The notes: generated from the sequence alone by a model not told the origin. 32,712 nt of DNA from DASTQL01 sp035761805 (GCA_035761805.1 DASTQL010000074.1:1-32712); one strand, 5' to 3'; positions 1 to 7,494 are shown, numbered from the stretch's first letter. Made by a program: numbers and translations.

Positions 1-457
1 TCCGCCGCCACGGCAGCGCCGGGGCCACCACGGCGACTCCCCGAGTCGTCTCGGGCATCAGCCCCGCGGCCAGCGCCGCCACCAGGCCACCGGTCGACCA
101 GCCGTGCAGCACCACCTGGCTTTCGAGGTGGAGCTGCCGGACGAAGGCCGACACGACGCGAGCGTCGAGGTCCGCGCGTGGCCCGCGCCGGTACGGAGCA
201 CCGCTGTGGCCCGAGATCGTCCCCGGCAGGTCGACGGAGATCACCGGCCCGAGCTGACTCAGGTGCGGAACGAGGTCGATCCACATGCTCGCGCTGCCGG
301 TCATCGGGGGCACGAGCAGGTGAACCGGTGCGTCGTGAGCCGCGGCCGAATCGGGCTCCGCGCGGACATAGTGCACGGGCACGCCGCACACGCTCGTCGA
401 CACGCTGCGTAACCCCGCCCACTGCGGCGACCGGACGCCCCAGTTGTCGTATCGCAC
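1..457 (-). CDS. alpha/beta hydrolase, C-terminus cut by window edge
   Basis: The reading frame runs leftwards from a GTG at 457 with no stop before base 1, giving 152 N-terminal residues. A strong Shine-Dalgarno (GGAGGGATCACC directly before GTG) fixes the start. The order is that of the alpha/beta-hydrolase fold: an early LLVPPMTGS segment with the typical oxyanion-loop position, a VDLPG strand, then HGWSTGG, a GxSxG nucleophile elbow with the catalytic serine about 125 residues in. The acid and histidine of the triad lie outside the window. The substrate cannot be told; esterase, lipase or epoxide-hydrolase-like activity are all possible. It is divergent from the next gene, with about 215 bases between them. 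Confidence 0.75.
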   Translation of the reverse strand, partial: MRYDNWGVRSPQWAGLRSVSTSVCGVPVHYVRAEPDSAAAHDAPVHLLVPPMTGSASMWIDLVPHLSQLGPVISVDLPGTISGHSGAPYRRGPRADLDARVVSAFVRQLHLESQVVLHGWSTGGLVAALAAGLMPETTRGVAVVAPALPWRR

Positions 458-495
458 GGTGATCCCTCCGCCTTTCCCCAAGGTAGTCGCAGCAA

Positions 496-514
496 AGCGG
501 GGCGGCGCCCCGCT
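496..514. other. GC-rich perfect hairpin in intergenic region
   Basis: AGCGGGGCGGCGCCCCGCT forms an 8-bp stem with a 3-base loop, 39 bases upstream of the hydrolase start. No T-tract follows on either strand, so it is not a standard intrinsic terminator. It could be a leader structure or a protein site. The rest of 458-672 shows no gene. Confidence 0.4.
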
Positions 515-672
515 GGCTGGGGCGCACGTGAAAGCACGGCCCCTGATGTTCAGCGATGCCTCCTGCAGCACGCGCATCATCGCTGCGTCATACCGCCGCC
601 TGTCGACCGCGCGTACCGCGGCAGATGAGTGACGCGAGCCGAGTCATAGCTAGCTAGGGCAGATCGCCTCGC

Positions 673-1197
673 ATGGTCGATAGTGGGTACGTGGGAAGTG
701 AACAACTCGCGTGGTCCGGCCGCGACTGGCGGATGCCGGTATGGCTCTGGGTCGGCCTGGCGACGATGTTCGTCAGCGCGCTGCACATCATCATCGACTT
801 CGGCGTCGGCCTGTTCGACCTGCACGGGACTCTGACTCTGACCGAGGCGGCAACGCTTGTCGGCGTTGCGCTCATCCAGGTCTGGTGGGCGATTTCCTTC
901 ATGGCGGGCGCTCAGGGCAACGGCAGCGGCGTCGCCAGCGCCGGGATCCTCGGCGCCGGCTGGGCGGCGCTGACCAACGGCTTCCCGATCGTCTACTGCC
1001 CGCCCGTGTGCGAAGAGGCACGGCCGCTGACCGACGTCGGCCACGTGGGCAGCATCGTGTTCGGCATCCTGCTCGCGTTGGTCGCCACCTGGTCGCTGTG
1101 GCGCGCCCGGGTGCGCCCGGGTTGGTTCATGCCGGCCGTCGCGGCAGCCATGGTGGTCGGGACTGTCGTATCGCTGGCGAACACCCCGATCACATAG
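673..1197 (+). CDS. hypothetical integral membrane protein
   Basis: This 174-residue protein is dominated by hydrophobic segments: about residues 22-42 (WLWVGLATMFVSALHIII), 59-79, 84-106, 119-142 and 148-168, so about five membrane spans. It carries a PPVCEEAR loop and a buried D/H pair in LHIIIDFG. I do not recognise the family. The start is uncertain: ATG 673 is used here, but in-frame GTG 691 lies 6 bases after GATAGT (679-684), matching the leaderless arrangement seen elsewhere in the window, and would remove only six residues. It is convergent with the acetyltransferase gene. Confidence 0.7.
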   Translation: MVDSGYVGSEQLAWSGRDWRMPVWLWVGLATMFVSALHIIIDFGVGLFDLHGTLTLTEAATLVGVALIQVWWAISFMAGAQGNGSGVASAGILGAGWAALTNGFPIVYCPPVCEEARPLTDVGHVGSIVFGILLALVATWSLWRARVRPGWFMPAVAAAMVVGTVVSLANTPIT

Positions 1198-1290
1198 GCG
1201 CGCCGACAGCGGCATGGTCGGACGCTCCGCGCCGACAGCGGCGGAAGAGGACGTGCTGCATTGCCGTTACCGCAGGCACTCCCGCTCAGC

Positions 1291-1860
1291 TCAGCGCAGG
1301 TCGAGCCTCATCAGCACGCGCGGGAAACCGTTGAGTACCGAGGTCGTGTCGGCTGCCTTCGTGAACCCGGCCTTCTCGAACAGGTCTCTCGTGCCGACGT
1401 ACGCCATGGTGAGGTCGACCTTGTGCCCTCGGTTGTCGACGGGGTAGCCCTCGATCGCCAGCGCACCAGACTGCCGCGCGAAGTCCACGGCTCCGGCCAG
1501 GAGCGGGTGGGAGATGCCCTCGCCACGGTGTCCGGGCCGCACGCGGATGCACCACACCGACCACACCTCCCGATCATCGACGTGGGGGATCTTGCGGTTG
1601 GACGCGAACGACGTGTCAGCACGAGGGTGTACCGCCGCCCAACCGACGACCTCGTCTCCGTCATAGGCGAGCACGCCGGGCGGACCCTGGCGCATGAGCT
1701 CAGCGACCTTGTCGGCACGCTCGGTGCCGTGCAGCGTGCGGTTCTCCTTCGCGGGGAGCCGGTAGCTCAGGCACCAACACACGGTGGCGTCGGGGCGCTT
1801 GGGCCCGAGCATCGCCGCGACATCGGCGAAGTCCGTGGCCGGCCGTACCTCGATCACCAT
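1291..1860 (-). CDS. GNAT-family N-acetyltransferase
   Basis: This 189-residue protein has the GNAT fold order: an N-terminal strand (MVIEVRPATDFADV), central VVGWAAVHPR, then the acetyl-CoA pyrophosphate-binding segment VRPGHRGEGISHPLL (motif A, R/Q-x-x-G-x-G/A), and a C-terminal GTRDLFEKAGF helix-strand typical of the fold. An early VCWCLSYRLP segment resembles a subgroup of actinobacterial GNAT proteins of unknown substrate. The frame stays open further upstream, but the coding-like sequence begins at ATG 1860 or GTG 1857, where a GAGGGGG purine run lies just upstream. The substrate is unknown; small amines or antibiotics are possible and nothing here decides. Confidence 0.8.
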   Translation of the reverse strand: MVIEVRPATDFADVAAMLGPKRPDATVCWCLSYRLPAKENRTLHGTERADKVAELMRQGPPGVLAYDGDEVVGWAAVHPRADTSFASNRKIPHVDDREVWSVWCIRVRPGHRGEGISHPLLAGAVDFARQSGALAIEGYPVDNRGHKVDLTMAYVGTRDLFEKAGFTKAADTTSVLNGFPRVLMRLDLR

Positions 1861-2169
1861 CCCCCTCACCCTGACACCGGCCCCGGGGCACCGGCAACCC
1901 GACCTCGGACGATCGCCTCGTGTCGGCGTGATTGGCGCCACCGACCGCCCTCCTCTCCGGGGCTGTGCAGCCAACAACCACGCGGCTGGTCGGATGCTCC
2001 TTGGGTGCATGCCGGCGCATGAGGTGGTGATCGCTGGTTGCCCGACACGTCGTACTCAGGCGGCACGTGCGGCGAGTAGTGGGACGTCGTCGTGGTGGTG
2101 CGGCTTCGTGGGTTCGAATCGAGCGGACCATCGACCACGAGCCGACGGAGGGCGCGGGGTGAGGCATCG
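1861..2169. other. intergenic stretch, no gene seen
   Basis: About 310 bases between two leftward genes. Open frames here have poor codon structure and no family resemblance. A T-loop-like GGTTCGAATC near 2111 lacks a pairing arm, so no tRNA is called. Confidence 0.5.
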
Positions 2170-3486
2170 TCACACGCGTGCGCCGGCCTTCGTGTCGCGG
2201 TCGACGCCGTGGCGCGCGTGCCAGTCCAGGATCAGCAGCGTGGCGTCGTCTGCGAGCGCCTGACCGGTGGCCTCAAGGAGCAGGTCGGTCAGCGCGCGGG
2301 TCGCCTCGCGCGGGTGTACGTCGGCTGTGGCGGCGATCAGTGCCGGCAGGTCGAGATCTTCGGCGTTGCGTTCGAGCATGCCGTCCGTTACGAGCACCAA
2401 TCGGTCGCCCGCGCGCAGGGGCAAGACGGTAGTGGCGTAGTCGGTCTCCGGGAACAGCCCGAAGGGGATGCTCGGCGGCAGGTCGACGTCCACGACGATG
2501 CCGCCGCGCACCAGGTAGGGGGCGGCGTGCCCGGCGTTGACGAGCTCGAGGTCGCCGGTTGTCAGGTTCAGACGGCCGAGCAGTCCGGTGCAGAAGCCCT
2601 CCGCCGACACCTCCGCGTAGTGGGTGTACAGGGCGTCATTCGCCGTCGCGGCCTGCTCTGGGAGCGACAGTCCCTGCCGGCGGGCGTTGCGCAGGCTGCC
2701 GACGCACAGCGTGGCGGTCAGCGCACTGGCGACGCCGTGACCCATGGCGTCGGTCATGGACAGGTGCAGCACGTCGCGAGCAAGGCTGTAGTCGTAGGTG
2801 TCCCCGCCGACGCTGGCCGACGGTTCGAGCCATGCGGACAGCGTGAACGAGCCGGCCTCGCACGTGAACCCGGGTGGCAGCAGCCGGCGCTGGATCTCGG
2901 CCGAGAGGGAGTACGGGGTGCTGCGCTGCGCCCACTCGTAGAGATCGGTGTGGCGTCTGCTCGCCACCACGACGAAGCCCAGCAGGTGGGCCGTGCGGGC
3001 GATCTCCGCAACCTCCGCTGCGCTGGGGTCGGCGGGCAGGACGAGCTCGAGCAACCCCAGGGCCTCACCCCGCTCGGTCACGGGGGCGAGCACCGTCCAG
3101 CCGTCTCCGCTTGGCCGGTCTCCTGCGGTAGCGATCCTCGGGGGCAGGACCTGGACCACCTGGGTCCGCAGGGCGCGTTCGGAAGGGCCACCGTCGAGGG
3201 GTTCCATATCCGCCAGCTCGCGCATGTCGCGCCGTGAGCCGCCACCGACCGCGGCAACCCCGTCGTCGTCGGGGCCGCCGGTTCGGGCGCCACCTGGTGC
3301 GGCGACATAGGACAGGCGCACGAGCGCACGACCGGACAGGTCCGCGATCAGGAACGACACCGACAGCGCACCGAGCGCGACTCCCAGCCCGCGCGTGGCG
3401 GCCTCCACCGCCTGGACCGGCGACGCGTTCTCCACGGCGTCGAGCACACCACGCAGCGCAGCACGTAGGTCTTGGTCCAGATCCAC
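2170..3486 (-). CDS. GAF-like sensor coupled to SpoIIE/PP2C serine phosphatase (RsbU-like)
   Basis: This 438-residue soluble protein has an N-terminal GAF-like sensory region (about 1-180, with WTVLAPVTERGEALGLLEL) and a C-terminal PP2C/SpoIIE phosphatase (about 195-430). Metal-binding acidic residues are visible in VGGDTYDY (D229), MTDAMGHG (D246), LVTDGM (D368) and the final ADDATLL. VNAGHAAP is the usual SpoIIE landmark. Members dephosphorylate anti-anti-sigma factors in partner-switching circuits, releasing a stress sigma factor. No anti-sigma or anti-anti-sigma gene lies beside it, so the partner must be elsewhere. The GTG start at 3486 sits 6 bases after TATGCT, suggesting a leaderless mRNA. 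Confidence 0.9.
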   Translation of the reverse strand: MDLDQDLRAALRGVLDAVENASPVQAVEAATRGLGVALGALSVSFLIADLSGRALVRLSYVAAPGGARTGGPDDDGVAAVGGGSRRDMRELADMEPLDGGPSERALRTQVVQVLPPRIATAGDRPSGDGWTVLAPVTERGEALGLLELVLPADPSAAEVAEIARTAHLLGFVVVASRRHTDLYEWAQRSTPYSLSAEIQRRLLPPGFTCEAGSFTLSAWLEPSASVGGDTYDYSLARDVLHLSMTDAMGHGVASALTATLCVGSLRNARRQGLSLPEQAATANDALYTHYAEVSAEGFCTGLLGRLNLTTGDLELVNAGHAAPYLVRGGIVVDVDLPPSIPFGLFPETDYATTVLPLRAGDRLVLVTDGMLERNAEDLDLPALIAATADVHPREATRALTDLLLEATGQALADDATLLILDWHARHGVDRDTKAGARV

Positions 3487-3492
3487 TTCAGG

Positions 3493-3498
3493 AGCATA
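3493..3498 (-). promoter_or_regulatory. TATGCT -10 hexamer, leaderless start of phosphatase gene
   Basis: TATGCT on the minus strand is followed by 6 bases and then the GTG start at 3486, so transcription should begin at or next to the start codon. There is no Shine-Dalgarno sequence. Confidence 0.55.
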
Positions 3499-3773
3499 GA
3501 GGCATTCGCACCAGAATCTGCGGGGTCCCCTGGCTGTGAGCTCAGGTCTACAGGCGGGCCTTCTCCGGGTTGGCGGGTGAGTGCGGCTGGTCGGCCACGC
3601 CTGGTCGTCGGCTCGAGCTGGACACTCGGTACCCCCCTCGAGCAGCGGAGTGCAGAGCCGCTGGGCACTCCATCACCCGCGGTCTCGAGTGCCATCGGCA
3701 CCTGGCCGAGCTCGCGGACTCGGCAGATGATCACGTTCAAGTTGCTGGCTGCCTGGGGGCGGTGCCGCTTTGC

Positions 3774-4037
3774 TCACTGGCGCGGCTTGCGTGCGCGCGG
3801 TCTGCGCCTGGTGGAGGCGCGCTGGTCGAGGTCGATGCGGGTGTAGAGCCGGCCGCTCTGGGTGATGAGGCGCCGTCCCGCCGAGACATACGGCGCCGGG
3901 AGCTGGCGGAACTGTTGCGCGTGGCCGTCAGTGAGGTCGATCTCGTGGGCCTGCCTGTCCAGGCCGAAGCGCACGGTGTGCGCGTCGGTGCTGCCGTCCA
4001 GGTCATCGACGCGGGTCATGACCGGTCGAGTCGCCAC
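3774..4037 (-). CDS. Lsr2-like protein with only the N-terminal dimerisation domain
   Basis: This 87-residue protein matches the N-terminal half of Lsr2, the actinobacterial H-NS-like nucleoid silencer: TRVDDLDGS (compare VTLVDDFDGS), then VRFGLDRQAHEIDLTDGHA and the helix ending YVSAGRR. In family members this beta-hairpin plus helix drives dimerisation and oligomerisation. The usual C-terminal half, a linker plus winged HTH-like domain with an RGR AT-hook core for AT-rich DNA, is absent; the chain ends in a basic tail (RRRPRARKPRQ) instead. Full Lsr2 is about 110 residues. Start GTG 4037 follows an AAGGGG Shine-Dalgarno. It could be a natural antagonist of full Lsr2 or a truncated remnant; the adjacent broken gene allows either. 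Confidence 0.75.
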   Translation of the reverse strand: MATRPVMTRVDDLDGSTDAHTVRFGLDRQAHEIDLTDGHAQQFRQLPAPYVSAGRRLITQSGRLYTRIDLDQRASTRRRPRARKPRQ

Positions 4038-4155
4038 TGCTGCCCCTTGTGCTGCCGCCGCTGTGAGTGCTGCGGTTGGGAGTCAAGCATCCCGCCCGGC
4101 GGCCGGTTGGTCGGGGGAGCCCCGCCCGCGGAGTTCGAGTTGACCGGCGGGCCGA

Positions 4156-4454
4156 TCAGCCGGGTCGGGGCGGCTGGCGCTCGCCGCCGACCGGGGGTCG
4201 CCAGCTGATGGATACTGTGGAGTCGTCGAAGGTGTGGGTCGCGCTTGGTGACCGGGTCGACCGTGACCCGGTCGATGTGCTGGGCCAGCATCGCCCGCTG
4301 GTCGGCGATGCCCTCGCTGCTTGTCCTGGGCGTCCTCCCGGTAGCCGAGCATCTCCAGCACCTGCGGCCAGGCCACCCGATGCCACAGCCGTGGACCGGT
4401 GGTCCGGGCCATTCGGGCCGCCGGCGGCGAGCTAGCGGGGTGGCCCACTCGCCC
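4156..4454 (-). pseudogene. frame-broken remnant, possibly the C-terminus of a serine recombinase
   Basis: Coding-like sequence continues across three minus-strand frames. Frame one gives WHRVAWPQVLEMLGYREDAQ (to about 4310), frame two gives MLAQHIDRVTVDPVTKRDP (about 4291-4235), and frame three gives HTFDDSTVSISWRPP and then a stop at 4156. Joined, the tail (xVTVxPxxxRxxxxFDxxxVxIxWR) resembles the C-terminal ends of large serine recombinases and integrases. At least two frameshifts are needed, and no N-terminal catalytic domain or zinc ribbon is found nearby, so this would be a decayed fragment. The family assignment is from memory of the motif shape and is weak; the frame breaks themselves can be read directly. 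Confidence 0.35.
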
Positions 4455-4465
4455 GGCTCACGTGG

Positions 4466-4804
4466 TCATCGTGGCGGAGCGACGGCCAGGACGGTCCCCG
4501 CGGCCGCGAGCAGCGCGCAGGCGGTCGCGAGGGTGGCCAGACGGGACCACGGCGACCGCTCGTCCACAAGGTCGTGCCGGCTCACCGCGGTCGCGGTCCG
4601 CAGGATCAGCACGGCGACAGCCGCGGTGCACAAGGCCGCGAGCGTGGCCACGACCAACCCCGCCGTACTGGGCCGCCGGAGCGCCAGGCCGGCGGTGGAT
4701 GCCGCCAGGACCGCCACCACGATGCCGGTCCTGGACCAGGCCAGGGCGGTGCGCTCCGGTTGCAGGCCCGGGTCGCGGGTACCCCCGCGCGCGGTCACGG
4801 TCAT
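4466..4804 (-). CDS. DUF202 (YidH-type) membrane protein, second of a pair
   Basis: This 112-residue protein carries the DUF202 signature ERTALAWSRTGIVVAVLA near the N-terminus (residues 17-34) and about three hydrophobic segments (26-42, 49-68, 92-109). Its ATG at 4804 overlaps the TGA stop of the upstream DUF202 gene as ATGA, so the two should be translationally coupled. The longer open frame upstream is a shadow of that gene. DUF202 proteins are small inner-membrane proteins of poorly defined role; pairs next to each other are common in actinobacteria. It probably forms a hetero-complex with its partner (inference). Confidence 0.85.
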   Translation of the reverse strand: MTVTARGGTRDPGLQPERTALAWSRTGIVVAVLAASTAGLALRRPSTAGLVVATLAALCTAAVAVLILRTATAVSRHDLVDERSPWSRLATLATACALLAAAGTVLAVAPPR

Positions 4805-5220
4805 CGTGCCAGCCGCCCTACCGCGTAACCGGCCAGCAGCACGGCCAGCAGGACGAGCAGGGCCCCGAGCCAGAGCAGCGCACGCGGCGCGGGGAGCGCG
4901 GCGCCCAGCCGGAGCGCGCGCTCCGTCCGACGCCAGCCCGCCACCGCCTCGACGGCCAGCCCGCCGCCGCACAGGCACAGCAGGGCAGCGACCACGTCGA
5001 GCCACCGGGCCAGTCCGGCCAGCTCGGCAACCGACGTCAGGCCGACGCCGGCGGCGACCAGCGCGAGCGAGGTGCGCAACCAGGCGAGGGCCGTCCGCTC
5101 GTTGGCCAACGAGAAGCGGGCGTCCGGCTCGCCGCCGACGCCGTACACCCTCCCCGGTCGCCGGGGCCTCGGTGCGGCGCCCGGCCCGGGCGCTCCCGCG
5201 TCGCGGCCGGTCTGGGACAC
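4801..5220 (-). CDS. DUF202 (YidH-type) membrane protein, first of a pair
   Basis: This 139-residue protein has a proline/arginine-rich cytoplasmic N-terminus of about 30 residues, then the DUF202 core ANERTALAWLRTSLALVAAG (about 39-58) and three predicted membrane spans (about 47-65, 72-92, 113-133). GTG 5220 lies 6 bases after TAGGCT (5227-5232), a leaderless arrangement. It is followed by the second DUF202 gene through a 4-base ATGA overlap. The proteins differ in length, and this one has the extended N-terminus. Function is unknown in both; membrane location is clear. Confidence 0.85.
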   Translation of the reverse strand: MSQTGRDAGAPGPGAAPRPRRPGRVYGVGGEPDARFSLANERTALAWLRTSLALVAAGVGLTSVAELAGLARWLDVVAALLCLCGGGLAVEAVAGWRRTERALRLGAALPAPRALLWLGALLVLLAVLLAGYAVGRLAR

Positions 5221-5226
5221 CCCGTG

Positions 5227-5232
5227 AGCCTA
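5227..5232 (-). promoter_or_regulatory. TAGGCT -10 hexamer, leaderless start of DUF202 pair
   Basis: TAGGCT, 6-base spacer, GTG at 5220 on the minus strand. No Shine-Dalgarno sequence fits in the spacer. Confidence 0.55.
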
Positions 5233-5330
5233 GGGCCGGGTCGGGCCGACAACGGAATCCTCGGCTTGACCATGAGCCCTGTCCGTGTTCCAGCACGGTG
5301 AACCTTCACCGTCTTCGGGTGGGAGGTGGT

Positions 5331-6086
5331 TCAGAGCTCGCGGCGGTCGCCAAACCGGACGGAGGCGGCGAGGAGCGCGACGATCGCGGCGACGGTGACG
5401 GCCACCGGGACCGCGTAGTCGCTCAGCTGCGCCGTCCCCCGGGCGAGCTCCTCCGGGGCACCGACCAGCGCCGAGGGCAGCCGTCCGTCCAGGGCCGGGA
5501 CCAGACCCAGCACCGGCATGAGCAGCATGAACCCGAGGCCGAGCCCCGCCGCCGCCGCCACCGACCGGACCACCGCCCCTGCGAGAGCTACCGCCGCCAC
5601 GGCGAAGGCGAGGTAAGCGATCCACAGCGCCCATCCGCCCACCACCGCACCGGCGTCGAGCGGGCCGATGAGCAGCCACGTCTCGTACACCGCGGCGACG
5701 GTGCCGAGCGTCCACGCCGCGACTGCGGCCGCCGTGGTGGCGACGACGCGGGGCAGCAGTCGGCGTGCCGCCGACGGGACCCGGGTGCGGTAGAACGCGG
5801 CCTGCCCGGCATGCGCGTCCGTGGCGAGGGCCATGGCGGCGACGACGACCAGGACGAGCAGCCCGATCTGGCCCGCGTTGGAGACGTACTGCGCGATGCC
5901 GTCGGCCGGTACGGGGTCGGGCACCACGACCTGGAAGCCGTCGGCGGCCGCGGCTGACTCGAGCAGATCGGCCAGGTACGCCGCGAGCAGCGGCCCGGCG
6001 AAGCCGAAGAGGAGGAAGACGACGACGAGCGCCAGCAGGCGGTAGGACCGCCACAGGCGCAGCCACTCGAGCCGCCAGAGGGTCAC
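5331..6086 (-). CDS. ABC-2-type transporter permease
   Basis: This 251-residue protein has about six hydrophobic spans: 17-37, 72-89, 112-132, 141-160, 168-196 and 225-243. A WRLEWLRLWRSYR amphipathic start resembles ABC-2 permease N-termini. The GTG start at 6086 overlaps the TGA of the ATPase gene (GTGA), so the two are co-translated. Together they should form an exporter or an ABC system acting on membrane lipid, sodium or a peptide; the substrate cannot be read. It is the last gene of the PLDc_N-ATPase-permease unit. Confidence 0.85.
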   Translation of the reverse strand: MTLWRLEWLRLWRSYRLLALVVVFLLFGFAGPLLAAYLADLLESAAAADGFQVVVPDPVPADGIAQYVSNAGQIGLLVLVVVAAMALATDAHAGQAAFYRTRVPSAARRLLPRVVATTAAAVAAWTLGTVAAVYETWLLIGPLDAGAVVGGWALWIAYLAFAVAAVALAGAVVRSVAAAAGLGLGFMLLMPVLGLVPALDGRLPSALVGAPEELARGTAQLSDYAVPVAVTVAAIVALLAASVRFGDRREL

Positions 6087-6988
6087 TCCGGCCCCCCCGT
6101 CAGGGCGAGGAACGCCGACTCCAGGTCGGCCTCCTCGGGTCCCAGCGACACGACCCGGGCCCCCGTCGCAGCGGCGACCCGGACGAGCCCCCTCTCCCCC
6201 GCCTCGAGGTCGGTGCCACGGACGTGCACCACTCCGTCACCGGCCACGACCTGCTCGACCCACGGCTGCCTACGGAGGGCGGCGGTCAGCGCCTCGGCGG
6301 AGTCCCGTACGTGCAACGTCCACTGCGGGCGTACGTGCCTGACCAGGAGCTCGGCCAAAGGGCCCTGGTAGCGCAGCGTGCCCCGGTGGATGACGCCCAC
6401 CACGTCGGCCACCCGCTGGACGTCGGAGAGCACGTGGCTGGACAGGACGACGGTCGCCCGTCGACCCCACGCTAGGACCATGTCCAGGACCGCGGTGCGG
6501 CCGGCCGGGTCGAGGGCGCTGCTCGGCTCGTCCAGGACCAAGAGCTCCGGGTCACCGGCGAAGGCGGCCGCGAGCGCCAGTCGCTGCGACATGCCCCGCG
6601 AGAAGCCACCGACCCTGCGGCTGCCGGCTTCGCCGAGCCCGACCTGGTCCAGGGCGGCAGCGACGGCAGCGGGCGAGTCGTCCGCACCGACGAGGTGCGC
6701 GGCCAGGGCCACTACCTCGGCTGCTGTCAGCCATGGCTCGAACTCGGGCACGTCGGTGACGACGGCGACCCTCCGGCGGTCCACCGAGAGCTCCACCGTC
6801 CCGGCGTCGGGCCGGCGCAGGCCGCTGACCAGCGACAGCAGGGTCGTCTTGCCGGCACCGTTGGGGCCGACCAGGCCGTACACCACGCCCCGCGGGACCT
6901 CCAGGTCGACGCCCAGGACCCCGGTCGGTTCCCCCGTACCGGAGTCGTAGCGCCGCACGAGCCCCGACGTCCGCAGGACCGCCGTCAT
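6083..6988 (-). CDS. ABC transporter ATP-binding protein
   Basis: This 301-residue ATPase shows Walker A GPNGAGKT (41-48), signature FSRGMSQR (129-136, a variant of LSGGQ in which SRGM replaces SGGQ, common in the CcmA/NatA drug and lipid exporter group), Walker B LLVLDEP (149-155) and the switch histidine H185. After the nucleotide-binding domain a C-terminal extension of about 90 residues has the DUF4162-like layout (RVAAATGARVVSLGPEEADLES) seen in multidrug-type ATPases. Start ATG 6988 overlaps the stop of the PLDc_N gene (ATGA), which rules out the longer upstream frame. It pairs with the permease downstream. Confidence 0.93.
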   Translation of the reverse strand: MTAVLRTSGLVRRYDSGTGEPTGVLGVDLEVPRGVVYGLVGPNGAGKTTLLSLVSGLRRPDAGTVELSVDRRRVAVVTDVPEFEPWLTAAEVVALAAHLVGADDSPAAVAAALDQVGLGEAGSRRVGGFSRGMSQRLALAAAFAGDPELLVLDEPSSALDPAGRTAVLDMVLAWGRRATVVLSSHVLSDVQRVADVVGVIHRGTLRYQGPLAELLVRHVRPQWTLHVRDSAEALTAALRRQPWVEQVVAGDGVVHVRGTDLEAGERGLVRVAAATGARVVSLGPEEADLESAFLALTGGPE

Positions 6989-7179
6989 GAGCGCTCGCGG
7001 CCCACGAGCAGGTAGACGATGCCGCCCAACGGGATGGAGACGACCGTGAGCAGCGCCCACGCCCACTTGGGCAGCGTGCGGGTGCTGGGCGCCCGGACGA
7101 TGTCCACCAGGCAGAAGACCACGAAGCCCACCGCCACGAGCAGCAGGGGCAGCAGCGCCATGGAGACGTTCACGTCCAC
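6985..7179 (-). CDS. PLDc_N (phospholipase D nuclease N-terminal-like) membrane protein
   Basis: This is a 64-residue protein with two membrane helices: about residues 7-26 (MALLPLLLVAVGFVVFCLVD) and 38-58. Between and after them lies the PLDc_N landmark LPKWAWALLTV...PLGGIVYLLVGR, found at the N-terminus of cardiolipin synthases and alone in many small actinobacterial proteins. The start chosen is GTG 7179, placed 7 bases after TAGTGT; ATG 7161 is the alternative. It overlaps the ATPase gene by 4 bases, so this small protein is co-translated with the transporter and may be a subunit or accessory factor (inference). Confidence 0.75.
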   Translation of the reverse strand: MDVNVSMALLPLLLVAVGFVVFCLVDIVRAPSTRTLPKWAWALLTVVSIPLGGIVYLLVGRERS

Positions 7180-7186
7180 GGCCCGG

Positions 7187-7192
7187 ACACTA
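7187..7192 (-). promoter_or_regulatory. TAGTGT -10 hexamer for PLDc_N-ABC operon
   Basis: TAGTGT, 7-base spacer, GTG at 7179. It lies back to back with the promoter of the rightward gene at 7213; only 33 bases separate the two start codons. Confidence 0.5.
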
Positions 7193-7212
7193 TGCCTGGC
7201 ACGATCCTCCGC

Positions 7213-7494
7213 GTGGGCTGGGTGAGGAGAGCGGCGGACTGGTGGCTCACGGATCGGTCGACGGGACGCTGGGTTGCCGGGCAGCCGCCGAACCCGGCCC
7301 TCGTGGTGGCCGTCGGGGCGACCCTCGTCCGGGTCTCCGGCCTTCTGCCTCCGTCGACCGACGAGGCGCTGGGCTGGTTCGGTAGGGGGGCGTGGGTGGT
7401 CTGGGGGCTCGACGAGCTCCTGCGGGGGGCGAGCCCCTTCCGCCGGCTGCTCGGCGGCCTCGCGCTGGCCTGGCAGCTCGCCGGGTTGCGATGA
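7213..7494 (+). CDS. small hypothetical membrane protein
   Basis: This protein has 93 residues from GTG 7213; a start at ATG 7192 would add seven. It begins with an arginine-rich helix and WWLTDRSTGRWVAGQPPNP, resembling a small conserved actinobacterial family with an RTGR-xxxxQxPNxPL pattern before the first membrane span. Two or three hydrophobic stretches follow (about 34-50, 57-70, 79-92). GTG 7213 lies 7 bases after CACGAT (7200-7205), the same hexamer and spacing found before the patatin gene. It is divergent from the PLDc_N-ABC unit. Function unknown. Confidence 0.6.
   Translation: MGWVRRAADWWLTDRSTGRWVAGQPPNPALVVAVGATLVRVSGLLPPSTDEALGWFGRGAWVVWGLDELLRGASPFRRLLGGLALAWQLAGLR

Noticed and set aside
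1199..1242. 15-bp direct repeat CGCGCCGACAGCGGC at 1199 and 1228
   Set aside because: Two copies only, in a convergent intergenic gap, with no element edges or attachment-site context.
2105..2125. GGTTCGAATC resembling the T-loop of a tRNA
   Set aside because: The flanking bases do not pair as a T-arm, and no acceptor stem, D-arm or anticodon arm is found around it.
4245..5957. Very long rightward open frame of 570 codons over the DUF202 and permease region
   Set aside because: Arg/Pro/Ala-rich composition typical of antisense frames in high-GC DNA; the leftward frames encode recognised families.
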